46,372 nucleotides of DNA, taken from positions 157,012 through 203,383 of the forward strand of contig NZ_LNCU01000010.1 of assembly GCF_001542415.1 (NCBI RefSeq). The letters run 5' to 3'. A model generated the notes under the pieces. It was not told the origin of the DNA. It did not search any database and worked only from the letters and a program-made list of their open reading frames with translations. Made by a program: the position numbers and the translations under genes. The stretch comes from Bradyrhizobium macuxiense (GTDB taxonomy: Bacteria; Pseudomonadota; Alphaproteobacteria; Rhizobiales; Xanthobacteraceae). This document shows positions 20,656 through 28,987 of this stretch, piece after piece; within the stretch, counting starts at the first letter, position 1; every line of letters starts with the position of its first letter.

Positions 20656-21243
20656 CTAGCGATCCGCGACCAGCAGCTTTGCCGTCTGGGCGTTGACGAT
20701 TGCGACGAACAGTTCGGGATCGTTGAAAGCTCGCGCGGAGAGCATTGCACCGTGAACCGATGCCATCAGCATCTGGGCCTCATCTTCCGGCGGTCTGTCC
20801 AACTGAAACAGGTGCTGCTCCGCACCGGCCCGCAGCACCGAGGTAAGCCACCGTGCGAGACTGTGGAAATGGGCCCGGACCCGCGATGAGACTTCGTCCG
20901 GCAAGATCGGCATCTCGCCTGCGAGCATCGCACAGACGCAGAATGGCAGCGAGGCATCCCGAATGCACGTCTGCCAGAAGTTCAGATAGGACTGCAATTG
21001 CTCGGCTGGACTTGAGGAGTGCTCCTGGAGAGACTTCAGGCCCTGCTCCGCCTGCTGCCTGTAGCGATCCACCAGTGCCGAGACCAACTCGGCCTTGGTC
21101 GGAAAGTGATGGTGGATGCTCGCCTTCCTGATGCCGATCGCATCCGAAATGTCGGCATAGCTGAACGCGTTGTAGCCTCCCGCGACGATGAGAGACTGGG
21201 CGACATCGAGAATTTTCTCGGAAGTCGAAATCATCGAGCTCAT
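20656..21243 (-). CDS. TetR-family transcriptional regulator
   Basis: This is a predicted repressor. The 195-residue protein has an N-terminal helix-turn-helix (SYADISDAIGIRKASIHHHF, about residues 28-47, TetR signature) and a larger ligand-binding domain. Two nearly identical 16-bp palindromes in the 131-bp divergent region (21253-21268 and 21342-21357) are the likely operators. One is 9 bp before this gene's start and one is just before the RBS of the membrane-protein gene, suggesting autoregulation plus repression of the neighbour. The ATG at 21243 or the next at 21234 could be the start. The inducer is unknown. Confidence 0.9.
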   Translation of the reverse strand: MSSMISTSEKILDVAQSLIVAGGYNAFSYADISDAIGIRKASIHHHFPTKAELVSALVDRYRQQAEQGLKSLQEHSSSPAEQLQSYLNFWQTCIRDASLPFCVCAMLAGEMPILPDEVSSRVRAHFHSLARWLTSVLRAGAEQHLFQLDRPPEDEAQMLMASVHGAMLSARAFNDPELFVAIVNAQTAKLLVADR

Positions 21244-21252
21244 ATGGCCGCC

Positions 21253-21268
21253 TACCTTCTAGTAGGTA
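21253..21268. promoter_or_regulatory. TetR operator, copy 1 (imperfect palindrome)
   Basis: TACCTTCTAGTAGGTA is a 16-bp palindrome with one mismatched pair. It is 9 bp upstream of the tetR start and differs by one base from copy 2. Centre-to-centre distance to copy 2 is 89 bp. Confidence 0.75.
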
Positions 21269-21341
21269 AGTTGTCAAGCGAACGCGAAGCTCCGGCCTCA
21301 AACGAATTCGTGTCTAGGCACCGGGTTGATCTGAGTTTACC

Positions 21342-21357
21342 TACCTACTAGTAGGTA
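21342..21357. promoter_or_regulatory. TetR operator, copy 2 (perfect palindrome)
   Basis: TACCTACTAGTAGGTA is a perfect 16-bp palindrome. It is followed three bases later by the RBS (aaaggag) of the divergent membrane-protein gene. A bound repressor here could block transcription of that gene. Confidence 0.8.
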
Positions 21358-21374
21358 AGCAAAGGAGTCCATTG

Positions 21375-21932
21375 ATGCAGAAACAACTTTCGTCCCAATC
21401 CGCCTGGCTGCGATCCTACTATCTTGGCCGCGCCATATTCTCGATTGCCTGGGTTGCCGCCGCCGTTCTGTTCAGCGGGCAGCCCGGCCCAGCCGCGTTT
21501 CTGCTCGTGATCTACCCGGCGTGGGATGCCATCGCCAATCTGGCTGACGCCCGCGTCAATGGCGGCCTGATAGCCAACCCGTCCCAGACGTTGAATGTCG
21601 GGGTCAGCGCGATAACGGCGCTCGCCGTTATTGCTGCGATTGGCCACAGCGCATATGCCGTCCTGGCCGTATTCGGGGTTTGGGCAATCCTCGCGGGTGT
21701 ATTGCAGCTGTACACGGGCGCAAGGCGCTGGCGTCAATATGGCGCGCAATGGGCGATGATCCTGAGTGGCGCGCAGTCGGCTCTCGCCGGCGGCTATATG
21801 ATCAGCCGATCCATTGGCACCGTTGCGCCAACGATCCTCGACATTGCTCCCTATGCGGGGTTCGGCGCGTTCTACTTCCTGCTTTCCGCAATTTGGCTCG
21901 CCGCCATGGCCTATCGCAACGCGCATGCGTAG
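21375..21932 (+). CDS. DUF308/HdeD-like integral membrane protein
   Basis: This 185-residue inner-membrane protein has about six hydrophobic segments in paired arrangement and little else. It resembles DUF308/HdeD-type proteins in length and layout (for example RAIFSIAWVAAAVLFSGQPG and AVLAVFGVWAILAGVLQLYT). The family is linked to acid or stress resistance in enterobacteria; function here is unknown. The ATG at 21375 lies 7 bases after a strong RBS (aaaggag, 21361-21367). It is divergent from the TetR gene and probably its regulated target. It is convergent with the hydrolase downstream, 50 bp away. Confidence 0.7.
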   Translation: MQKQLSSQSAWLRSYYLGRAIFSIAWVAAAVLFSGQPGPAAFLLVIYPAWDAIANLADARVNGGLIANPSQTLNVGVSAITALAVIAAIGHSAYAVLAVFGVWAILAGVLQLYTGARRWRQYGAQWAMILSGAQSALAGGYMISRSIGTVAPTILDIAPYAGFGAFYFLLSAIWLAAMAYRNAHA

Positions 21933-21982
21933 GCGCTGCCTGGTCGCGTTGTGGCGCGCCGGCTTTTCACTCACCTCGACAG

Positions 21983-22819
21983 CTATTTCTTCTCTGTCGT
22001 CGATGCGGGTTCAGACGCGGCGAGCAGCGGCGCCGTCGGCATGCTCTCGCCATCGTTCTCGTCGAGGAACTCCTGCACCGCGCCCTGGATCGACGACTTG
22101 ACGCTGTCGGGGCCGCGATCGCTGAGTTGGTTGTGCTGAAACTCGGTTCTAACAACCTTGATGCCGAGCTTCTTGCACGTCTCATCGTCGGGAACGACGC
22201 CGGGGTCCGTCTTGAATTGCGGATCCTTGGAGCGGAACGAGAGTATCTTGATCTTGCCGTTGGTGACGAAGGGCACGCGCAGATTGTCCAGCGTGACGAC
22301 CTTCTTCACCAGATCGGGATGCTGCCTGGCGAAGTACATCGAGATGTCGCCGCCGTTGGAATGGCCGATCAGCGTCAGGTGATGATAATCCGCGTTCGGA
22401 TAGATCTTCTTGAGCTCGTCGATCGCATACATGATGTTGAGGTCGCCGCGATTGTACTGCATGCGGCGCCCGACATATTCCTCGCCGACCTTGGTCACCA
22501 TCGGCGCATCGGTATCGAGATCGTGCTGAATGCTGACCACGAGGTAGCCGCGCGAGGCGAACACGTTGGTCAGGAACGAATATTCGGTGTTCTTGACGGT
22601 GTTGCCGTGGCTCAGGATCGCAACCGGCAAATCGATCATTTCGGCCAAGGCCTGCATTTCGCGATCGCGACGGACCGCGACCTCGACCGTCACGTTGCGG
22701 TCGTCGCGCAGAACGTCATGAAACGTCAGCGTCCTGTGCCGGATCGCCCATCGGTCCGTCGTGTAGTAGGCGGCCATCGCCATGACGCACAGGCAAAGGA
22801 CAACGATGCCTCGTTTCAT
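21983..22819 (-). CDS. Membrane-anchored alpha/beta hydrolase
   Basis: This 278-residue protein has an N-terminal hydrophobic signal or anchor (MKRGIVVLCLCVMAMAAYY) and an alpha/beta-hydrolase fold in the dienelactone-hydrolase/PAF-acetylhydrolase range. Visible motifs are the oxyanion strand VAILSHGNT (about 66-74), the nucleophile elbow IGHSNGG with Ser154, an Asp in the region before 200, and a likely catalytic His229 (FQHNQ). The start at 22819 directly precedes the signal; longer open frame to 22978 lacks family features. The substrate is unknown. The protein probably acts in the periplasm. Confidence 0.8.
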   Translation of the reverse strand: MKRGIVVLCLCVMAMAAYYTTDRWAIRHRTLTFHDVLRDDRNVTVEVAVRRDREMQALAEMIDLPVAILSHGNTVKNTEYSFLTNVFASRGYLVVSIQHDLDTDAPMVTKVGEEYVGRRMQYNRGDLNIMYAIDELKKIYPNADYHHLTLIGHSNGGDISMYFARQHPDLVKKVVTLDNLRVPFVTNGKIKILSFRSKDPQFKTDPGVVPDDETCKKLGIKVVRTEFQHNQLSDRGPDSVKSSIQGAVQEFLDENDGESMPTAPLLAASEPASTTEKK

Positions 22820-23072
22820 TGTGATCCCTGATCTTGCGTAGCGTGACGCGCTCTGGCTCCGCATTATTCGGGCCTCATGGGACCGAGCGGGCACTTTTGC
22901 TGCCGAATATCGGGCTATTCTAACAATCAGATGACTGCGCGACGACCGGCCACCGCCCGCGTAGGGGCGAGGGCGCATGAAGGGTCACAACCAGGTGAAC
23001 GAGCGACAAAAATGGTCATAATGGCGGACAGAAAGCCAACAAGAAGATCAAACCGCCGGGGGGCCGATTCCA

Positions 23073-24355
23073 ATGCCGGGATGGCGCATTCTCATCGCGA
23101 TGGTGACGGTCATGACGCTCCAGCACCCGGCTGCTGCCGGAGACTTCCTCGCGGGCAGCAATCTCTACAAGGACGTTGCGCGCTATGCCTCGTTCGGCCT
23201 GCACCGTTTTGGCTCGCGGGGCGACCGCGCCACACCGACTGGATCGCCGGCGAATTGCAGGCCGCGGGGTTCAGTGTTGAATTCCAGCCGGTGGTGCTCG
23301 GCCGGCAGTATGTCGTGGAGCACGTGACGGTGGCGGCTGGCGGTACGCCAATTGTAGCTACGCCGTTCTGGTGGCCGCCGGAGGATAAGGCAAGCTTTCG
23401 CCTGAGCGCGCCGCTGGCGCGTGATGGCGATGTCGCCGGCAAGATCCTCTGGATCGATCTGCCGTTCGATCGCGGCGCCTATCTCGGTCCGTCCCATCGC
23501 GCGGCGATCGCGCAAGCGGCCGCGCGTGGGCCCGCCGCGATCCTCGTGACGATCGGCAATCCCGCGGATGAGCGGTTCACCTACAACGTCACGCAGGAAG
23601 ACAGACCGTGGCCGGTGCCGGTGCTCGTGGTGGCGGAGAAACACGGTGGCGTGTTGGAGCAGGCGGCTGCGTCCGGCTCCGCCGTGACGCTCGACGTCGG
23701 CGGTCGCTATGAGACCAACGTTGCCGGCCGCAATGTCATTGCCCGGCTTGGCGAAGCGAGCGGCCCGGCGATCGTGGTCTCCACGCCCTTGACGGGTTGG
23801 TACGGCTGCGTGTGCGAACGCGGGCCGGGCATCGCGAATTTCCTGGCGCTGGCCCGCACCATCGCCGCGGAAAAATGGCGCGGTAACTTCATCTTCGTTG
23901 CGACCGTTGGCCACGAGATCGGCCATGGCGGCATGGAGCTGTTCCTGAAGCACGGCGCTCCGCCGCCGCAGGACACTCTGGCCTGGGTGCATTTCGGTTC
24001 ATCGAATGCGTGCTACGCCTTCACCGATGGCCCGCACGGCGACGTACGCGTCGACCGGGCCGACAGTGAGCGCGTGCTGGTACTGAGCCCGTCGGCGGTT
24101 TCGCTCGCCGGTGAGTCCTTGGCTGGCATCGAGGCCAAGCGGATGGTTGCGGAGAAGCAGGCGCTCGGGGAGCTACGCGACGTGCATGCGGCGGGCTATC
24201 CGAACTTCATCGGGCTCGCCGGGCGGCATCGCACCTTTCATACCCCGGCCGACGATCTCAGTTCGACCGGACCCGAGATTCTCGAGCCGGTGGCGCGCGC
24301 CTTCGTGGACGCCGTCCGCAAGATATCCGAACGCGGCGAGCGCGCGTTCAGGTGA
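23073..24355 (+). pseudogene. M28-like secreted peptidase, probable frameshift near 23231
   Basis: Two overlapping frames make one gene. The first begins at 23073 with a signal peptide (MPGWRILIAMVTVMTLQHPA) and runs through NLYKDVARYASFGLHRFGS. After about 23231 the coherent sequence continues one frame over (TDWIAGELQAAGFSVEFQP) to the stop at 24355. One lost base in gccacaccgac explains this. The body has a PA-like insert and an M28-style C-terminal core, but the usual first zinc ligands are not evident: where an HxD is expected, the sequence reads VVVSTPLTGWYGC. A GHEIGHGGMELF segment replaces the usual Glu-Glu motif. It is either an inactive relative or a mis-sequenced gene. Confidence 0.7.
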
Positions 24356-24368
24356 ACGCGCGATCGTC

Positions 24369-25154
24369 TCAATCCTGATAGTTGTTGCCGTAGAACCCGC
24401 GCGGCTGCTGATAGGCGGGCCGCGGCTGATAGTAGGTCTGCGGCGCCGGCGCGTAGCCCTGATTGCCGTAATACTGGCCGTAGCCCTGCGCATCGTAGAC
24501 GCGGCGGCTTGAGGGCGGTGCCGGATAGCGCCGGTCGGTCGAGCTGCCGTCAGCCGGATAGATGTAGCCGTCGTCGGCGCGCGCTGCCGGATACTCACGC
24601 GGCTGTGGCGTCAGCACGACCGGCTCGCCCGCGGCGCTGTATTGCTGGCCATAGTCCTGGTCCTGCGGCGCGCGACGGGCGACGGCGGTGCCGTTGCGCC
24701 CACGCGGATTACGCGCCAGCGCGACCTGGGCCGAACCGGTCAGCGTCACGGTGGTGTTGAGCACGCCTTCCTTCTCGACCAGTGCGTAGAGTGTGGAGGC
24801 GTTGTCGCGCGACAGCCGCACGCAGCCATGCGACGCCGGCGTGCCGAGACGGCTGACCGAGTCGGTGCCGTGGATCGCATGCCCGATCTTCGTGAAGAAG
24901 ATCGAGTGCGGCATCGGCGCGTCGTCGAATTCCTTGGAGAAGTGATCTTCTTCCATGCGAAAGGCGCGGAAGGTGCCGTTCGGCGTTTCGCGAGACGGAA
25001 TGCCGGTCGAGACCGGCCAGTGATAGCGCTGGACGCCATCGACCGCGACGGTCATCTGCTGATTGTCCTTGTCGATGGTGATATCGACCTTTGCCTGCGC
25101 GGCGCCGGCGGTGAACAGCATCACAGTGGTGAATGCAACGAGGAAGGAACGCAT
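24369..25154 (-). CDS. L,D-transpeptidase (YkuD family)
   Basis: This secreted enzyme is predicted to form 3-3 peptidoglycan cross-links or attach proteins to the wall in the periplasm. The 261-residue protein starts at 25154 with a signal peptide ending AAQA (about residue 21). A YkuD domain follows, with H95 and the catalytic motif TPASHGCVRLSRD (nucleophile Cys111, Arg113). A 100-residue Tyr/Gln/Pro-rich tail (QGYGQYYGNQGY and similar) is likely disordered. A longer open frame to 25283 has no signal and is rejected. An RBS-like aaaggtaag precedes the ATG. It is convergent with the peptidase gene, 13 bp away. Confidence 0.93.
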   Translation of the reverse strand: MRSFLVAFTTVMLFTAGAAQAKVDITIDKDNQQMTVAVDGVQRYHWPVSTGIPSRETPNGTFRAFRMEEDHFSKEFDDAPMPHSIFFTKIGHAIHGTDSVSRLGTPASHGCVRLSRDNASTLYALVEKEGVLNTTVTLTGSAQVALARNPRGRNGTAVARRAPQDQDYGQQYSAAGEPVVLTPQPREYPAARADDGYIYPADGSSTDRRYPAPPSSRRVYDAQGYGQYYGNQGYAPAPQTYYQPRPAYQQPRGFYGNNYQD

Positions 25155-25344
25155 CTTACCTTTGGCCTCCAGGCCTGACAGCAGCGCCGTGACTCTCCGT
25201 CCCCGGCAATAAATATGCACGGAATCCGATTTTGGTTCCAGTGGCCCGCTGGCCATCGTTAATCGGGGGCACGGCGCAAACAAGGCCGGCGGCGGGCTTG
25301 CCGGTCACGGTGTCCTGACTTTTTCGCGAGCACGGCGCGATGTC

Positions 25345-25469
25345 GGAGCAATTTGGGGCCTTGGAGCAATTCAGTCTTGGAGCAATTTCGGTTCTGATTT
25401 GAATCAGAACTGAAGCTCCAGATTCTTGTTTTGACTCGTTTTCTTCACGCGAAGCGGTCCCGCTTCGCG
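25345..25469. repeat. Hairpin-rich noncoding repeat block
   Basis: The 417 bp between the L,D-transpeptidase start and the glycine-zipper gene carry no other gene. They hold three copies of GGAGCAATT(T/C) (25345, 25363, 25379), and a 9-bp hairpin (25391-25399 with 25402-25410) nested in TGGAGC/GCTCCA (25378-25383 with 25415-25420). A near-perfect 10-bp cruciform lies at 25448-25469. The layout resembles dispersed Bradyrhizobium repeats that I remember, but that cannot be checked here. Confidence 0.65.
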
Positions 25470-25571
25470 CGAAAACACTCCAATTGGCCGCAAATGCGCA
25501 ACCATTTGGCCGCATGGGCGTTTCACCATCCCGCCCGGCGGCGCAATCGCGTCGCGCATTAAGGAATCGAG

Positions 25572-25907
25572 ATGAAGAACTGCAAGGTTAAGATCGCGGC
25601 CGCCGTCCCGGCCGGCCCATCCGCGCGGCTGCTGCTTGCGGCCGCCGCCGCCCTCACCCTGTCGCTGCTGGCGATCCCCCACGCCGGTCATGCCCAGGGC
25701 ATAGTCCGCGGAGCCCAGGAGGGCGCTCACGAAGGTAACCGGATCGCCGGGCCGGTGGGCGGCGCGGTCGGCGGAGCCGTCGGCGCCGGCGTCGGCGGCG
25801 CCGTGGGCGCGGTCAAGGGCGTGTTCGGCATTCCCGATCGCGGTTATCACCGCGGCTACCGCTGCCGCGGCTATTACCGGCACGGCCACTTCTATTGCTA
25901 TCGGTAG
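25572..25907 (+). CDS. Small secreted glycine-zipper protein
   Basis: This 111-residue protein has a signal peptide (hydrophobic core LLLAAAAALTLSLLAIPHAG, cleavage probably after HAQ near residue 42) and a glycine-zipper stretch GGAVGGAVGAGVGGAVGAV (about 63-81). It ends with a Tyr/Arg/Cys-rich tail (RGYRCRGYYRHGHFYCYR). Two tail cysteines could form a disulfide. Glycine zippers insert in membranes or self-associate. No defined family or function was recognised. It has an RBS-like ggaatcgag before the ATG. It is convergent with the ABC permease gene, with a hairpin between. Confidence 0.75.
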   Translation: MKNCKVKIAAAVPAGPSARLLLAAAAALTLSLLAIPHAGHAQGIVRGAQEGAHEGNRIAGPVGGAVGGAVGAGVGGAVGAVKGVFGIPDRGYHRGYRCRGYYRHGHFYCYR

Positions 25908-25920
25908 GATAGAGCGTCGT

Positions 25921-25954
25921 CATTCCGGGGCATGCGAAGCATGAACCCGGAATG
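25921..25954. repeat. Hairpin repeat between convergent genes
   Basis: A perfect 9-bp inverted repeat (CATTCCGGG, 25921-25929, with 25946-25954) encloses a 16-base loop containing an inner imperfect palindrome. It lies between two convergent genes. Partial copies of the same motif (cccggaatgac) are seen near 37615-37625. It may act as a bidirectional terminator, but lacks T-runs. Confidence 0.65.
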
Positions 25955-25984
25955 ATGCCGTTGAATTCGACCGGGCTACGGACC

Positions 25985-26742
25985 TCAGTTCTTCAGCCGG
26001 TAGCCGGTCCTGAAGATCCACGCCACGATCGCCATGCAGGCGACCAGAAAGCCCACGGTCATGCCGAGGCTCAGCGCCACGCTGACATCGGCGATCTCGT
26101 AGAAGCTCCAGCGGAAACCCGAGATCAGATAGACCACGGGATTGAGCAGCGTGACGGTGCGCCAGCCCGGCGGCAGCATGTTGACCGAATAGAAGCTGCC
26201 GCCGAGGAAGGTCAGCGGCGTCACCACCAGCATCGGGATCATCTGCAGCTTCTCGAAGCCGTCGGCCCAGATGCCGATGATGAAGCCGAACAGGCTGAAG
26301 GTGACGGCCGTCAGCACCAGGAAGGTCAGCATCCAGATCGGATGATGGATGTGCAGCGGCACGAACAGACCGGCGGTAGCGAGGATGATCAGGCCGAGGA
26401 TGATCGACTTGGTGGCGGCGGCGCCGACATAGCCGATAACGATCTCGAAATAGGAGATCGGCGCCGACAGGATCTCGTAGATCGTGCCGACGAACTTCGG
26501 GAAGTAGATGCCGAACGAGGCGTTCGAAATGCTCTGCGTCAGCACCGACAGCATCACGAGCCCGGGCACGATGAAGGTGCCGTAGCTGACGCCCTCGACC
26601 TGCGTGATGCGCGAGCCGATCGCAGCGCCGAACACCACGAAATACAGCGACGTCGACACCACGGGCGAGACGATGCTCTGCAGCAGCGTGCGCCAGGTAC
26701 GCGCCATTTCGAAAAGGTAGATCGCCCGGATGGCGCGGAAAT

Positions 26743-26746
<4 letters not shown>
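25985..26746 (-). CDS. ABC-2 type transporter permease
   Basis: This is the membrane subunit of an ABC-2 exporter (YadH/NodJ-like). The 253-residue protein has about six hydrophobic segments, with the ABC-2 motif region [22 protein letters not shown] typical of the C-terminal half. Its start overlaps the upstream ATPase stop by four bases. Family members export polysaccharides, lipochitin oligosaccharides or drugs; nothing here tells the substrate. No nod genes are present, so a nodulation role is not supported. Confidence 0.9.
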
Positions 26747-27666
<920 letters not shown>

Positions 27667-27817
27667 GGAAGAGCGGCAGCGTGAGGGAGGGGCGCGCGGA
27701 TTTTAGGCCCGGGCGAGGGGCGGCGATGGGGTTACCGGCAGATAGGGACGCTCAATCCGTTCTGCAATCGCCCGATCGGACAGAAAATTTGTGCTGCGGT
27801 GTGGCCGAAAGGCCGCT

Positions 27818-28501
27818 CTAGTGCTTTTTCTTCGCCGGCTTCTTGGCGGCGGCGGTCGGGGCCGGGTGCGCGGGCGGCTCGGCCTGCTCGACGACCTTGG
27901 AGATGAGCACGATCTGGGTCTGGTTGTTGACCGGCGCGTTGGGATGCGCGGGGTCGAGGAGCTGCTCCTCGCCGAGCCCGACCGACTGCAGGCGCTTGGC
28001 CGAGATCTTGAAGGTGTTGACGAGGATGTCTCGGATCGCGTCGGCCCGGCGCTGGCTCAATATCGCGTTGCTCTCGCGCCTGCCGGTCGATTCGATATGG
28101 CCGACGATCAGGAAATTGTAGGGCTGCAGCGAGGCGTGCACCAGCGCATCAGCAATGCGCCCGACAGTCTGGTAGGATTCCGGCAGCACGATCGGCGTGT
28201 CGACGTCGAACTGAATGTCGGCGTTGAAGGCCGGCAGGTTGATCAAGTCAGGTGCGATCGGTGGCCGCTTTTGCGGCGGCGGCTCGTTCTTCGACCGCGA
28301 GCGCGACCGCTCGAGCACCTGCTGACGCAGTGCGGGAACGTCGATATCGGCCGCTGTCTCGAAATGATCGAGCTTGGCGATGATGTCGTCGCGTGTGGCC
28401 GCTGCCGTTTGCGCAGCCGCAGGCGCGCACGGCATCGCCGGCAGCACCAGTGCACCCAGCATCGCGATGTCGCGCAGGCCTCGCATCAGCGCGCGCATCA
28501 T
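27818..28501 (-). CDS. OmpA-family peptidoglycan-binding protein
   Basis: This 227-residue secreted protein has a signal peptide in MMRALMRGLRDIAMLGALVL followed by PAMPCAPAAA. After a charged linker an OmpA-like domain (about 100-205) includes IVLPESYQTVGRIADALV and IVGHIESTGRRESNAILSQR with RADAIRDIL, the region that binds meso-diaminopimelate in peptidoglycan. A C-terminal Lys/Ala/Pro tail ends KKPAKKKH. A Cys near residue 24 could be lipidated, but the context (PAMPC) is not a clear lipobox. It starts in a four-base overlap with the Cys-rich gene, so the two are translated together. A longer frame through that gene is rejected. Confidence 0.85.
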   Translation of the reverse strand: MMRALMRGLRDIAMLGALVLPAMPCAPAAAQTAAATRDDIIAKLDHFETAADIDVPALRQQVLERSRSRSKNEPPPQKRPPIAPDLINLPAFNADIQFDVDTPIVLPESYQTVGRIADALVHASLQPYNFLIVGHIESTGRRESNAILSQRRADAIRDILVNTFKISAKRLQSVGLGEEQLLDPAHPNAPVNNQTQIVLISKVVEQAEPPAHPAPTAAAKKPAKKKH

Positions 28502-28911
28502 TGATACCCCGCGTCGTTGATGGCCTGGGCGCAATTCCGGGTCAGATTCTTCGCCGCGACGAGGCAGGGCACCGACTTGCTGGTCTCCTTGGTCGAGCCG
28601 CCGCAGATCTTGACGATCTCGTGCCGGCAGGCCCCGGCAACCGTGATGCGCGCCGCGATCCGCTTCTGGATGGCATCGAAGGTCGAGAAATAGGTTGCCT
28701 TGCAGTCGGCGGAGATCGCGTCCCGATTGCGCGACAGGCATTCCTTGAGGCGGTTGGAGTCGAGATTGACGCCGCGACAATTGGCGGTGATGTCTGCGCC
28801 GCAGGCTTTGGCAATCTGTGCCGCCGCGTCGCCAAAGCTCATCGTCTCCGCGACCGCCAGCGACGGCGCAGTAAGCGCGATGACGAAAAGCAAGAACCCT
28901 GCCCGGACCAT
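28498..28911 (-). CDS. Secreted eight-cysteine-repeat protein
   Basis: This 137-residue protein has a signal peptide (MVRAGFLLFVIALTAPSLAV-AE). The mature part has eight cysteines in two four-cysteine repeats (KACGADITANC..ECL..DC and GACRHEIVKIC..PCL..NC), a layout like the cysteine-rich repeat domain (PF00839-like). The repeats probably form disulfides in the periplasm. It overlaps the downstream OmpA-like gene by four bases, suggesting the two proteins work together at the cell wall. Similar short Cys-rich proteins are not functionally defined. Confidence 0.75.
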   Translation of the reverse strand: MVRAGFLLFVIALTAPSLAVAETMSFGDAAAQIAKACGADITANCRGVNLDSNRLKECLSRNRDAISADCKATYFSTFDAIQKRIAARITVAGACRHEIVKICGGSTKETSKSVPCLVAAKNLTRNCAQAINDAGYQ

Positions 28912-28987
28912 GGGGCATCTGAACCCGTGAATTCAGCGATGGTCAAGGGCTACGAAGAGAGAAGGCCGCCAAGGAAGGCCGGCTATG

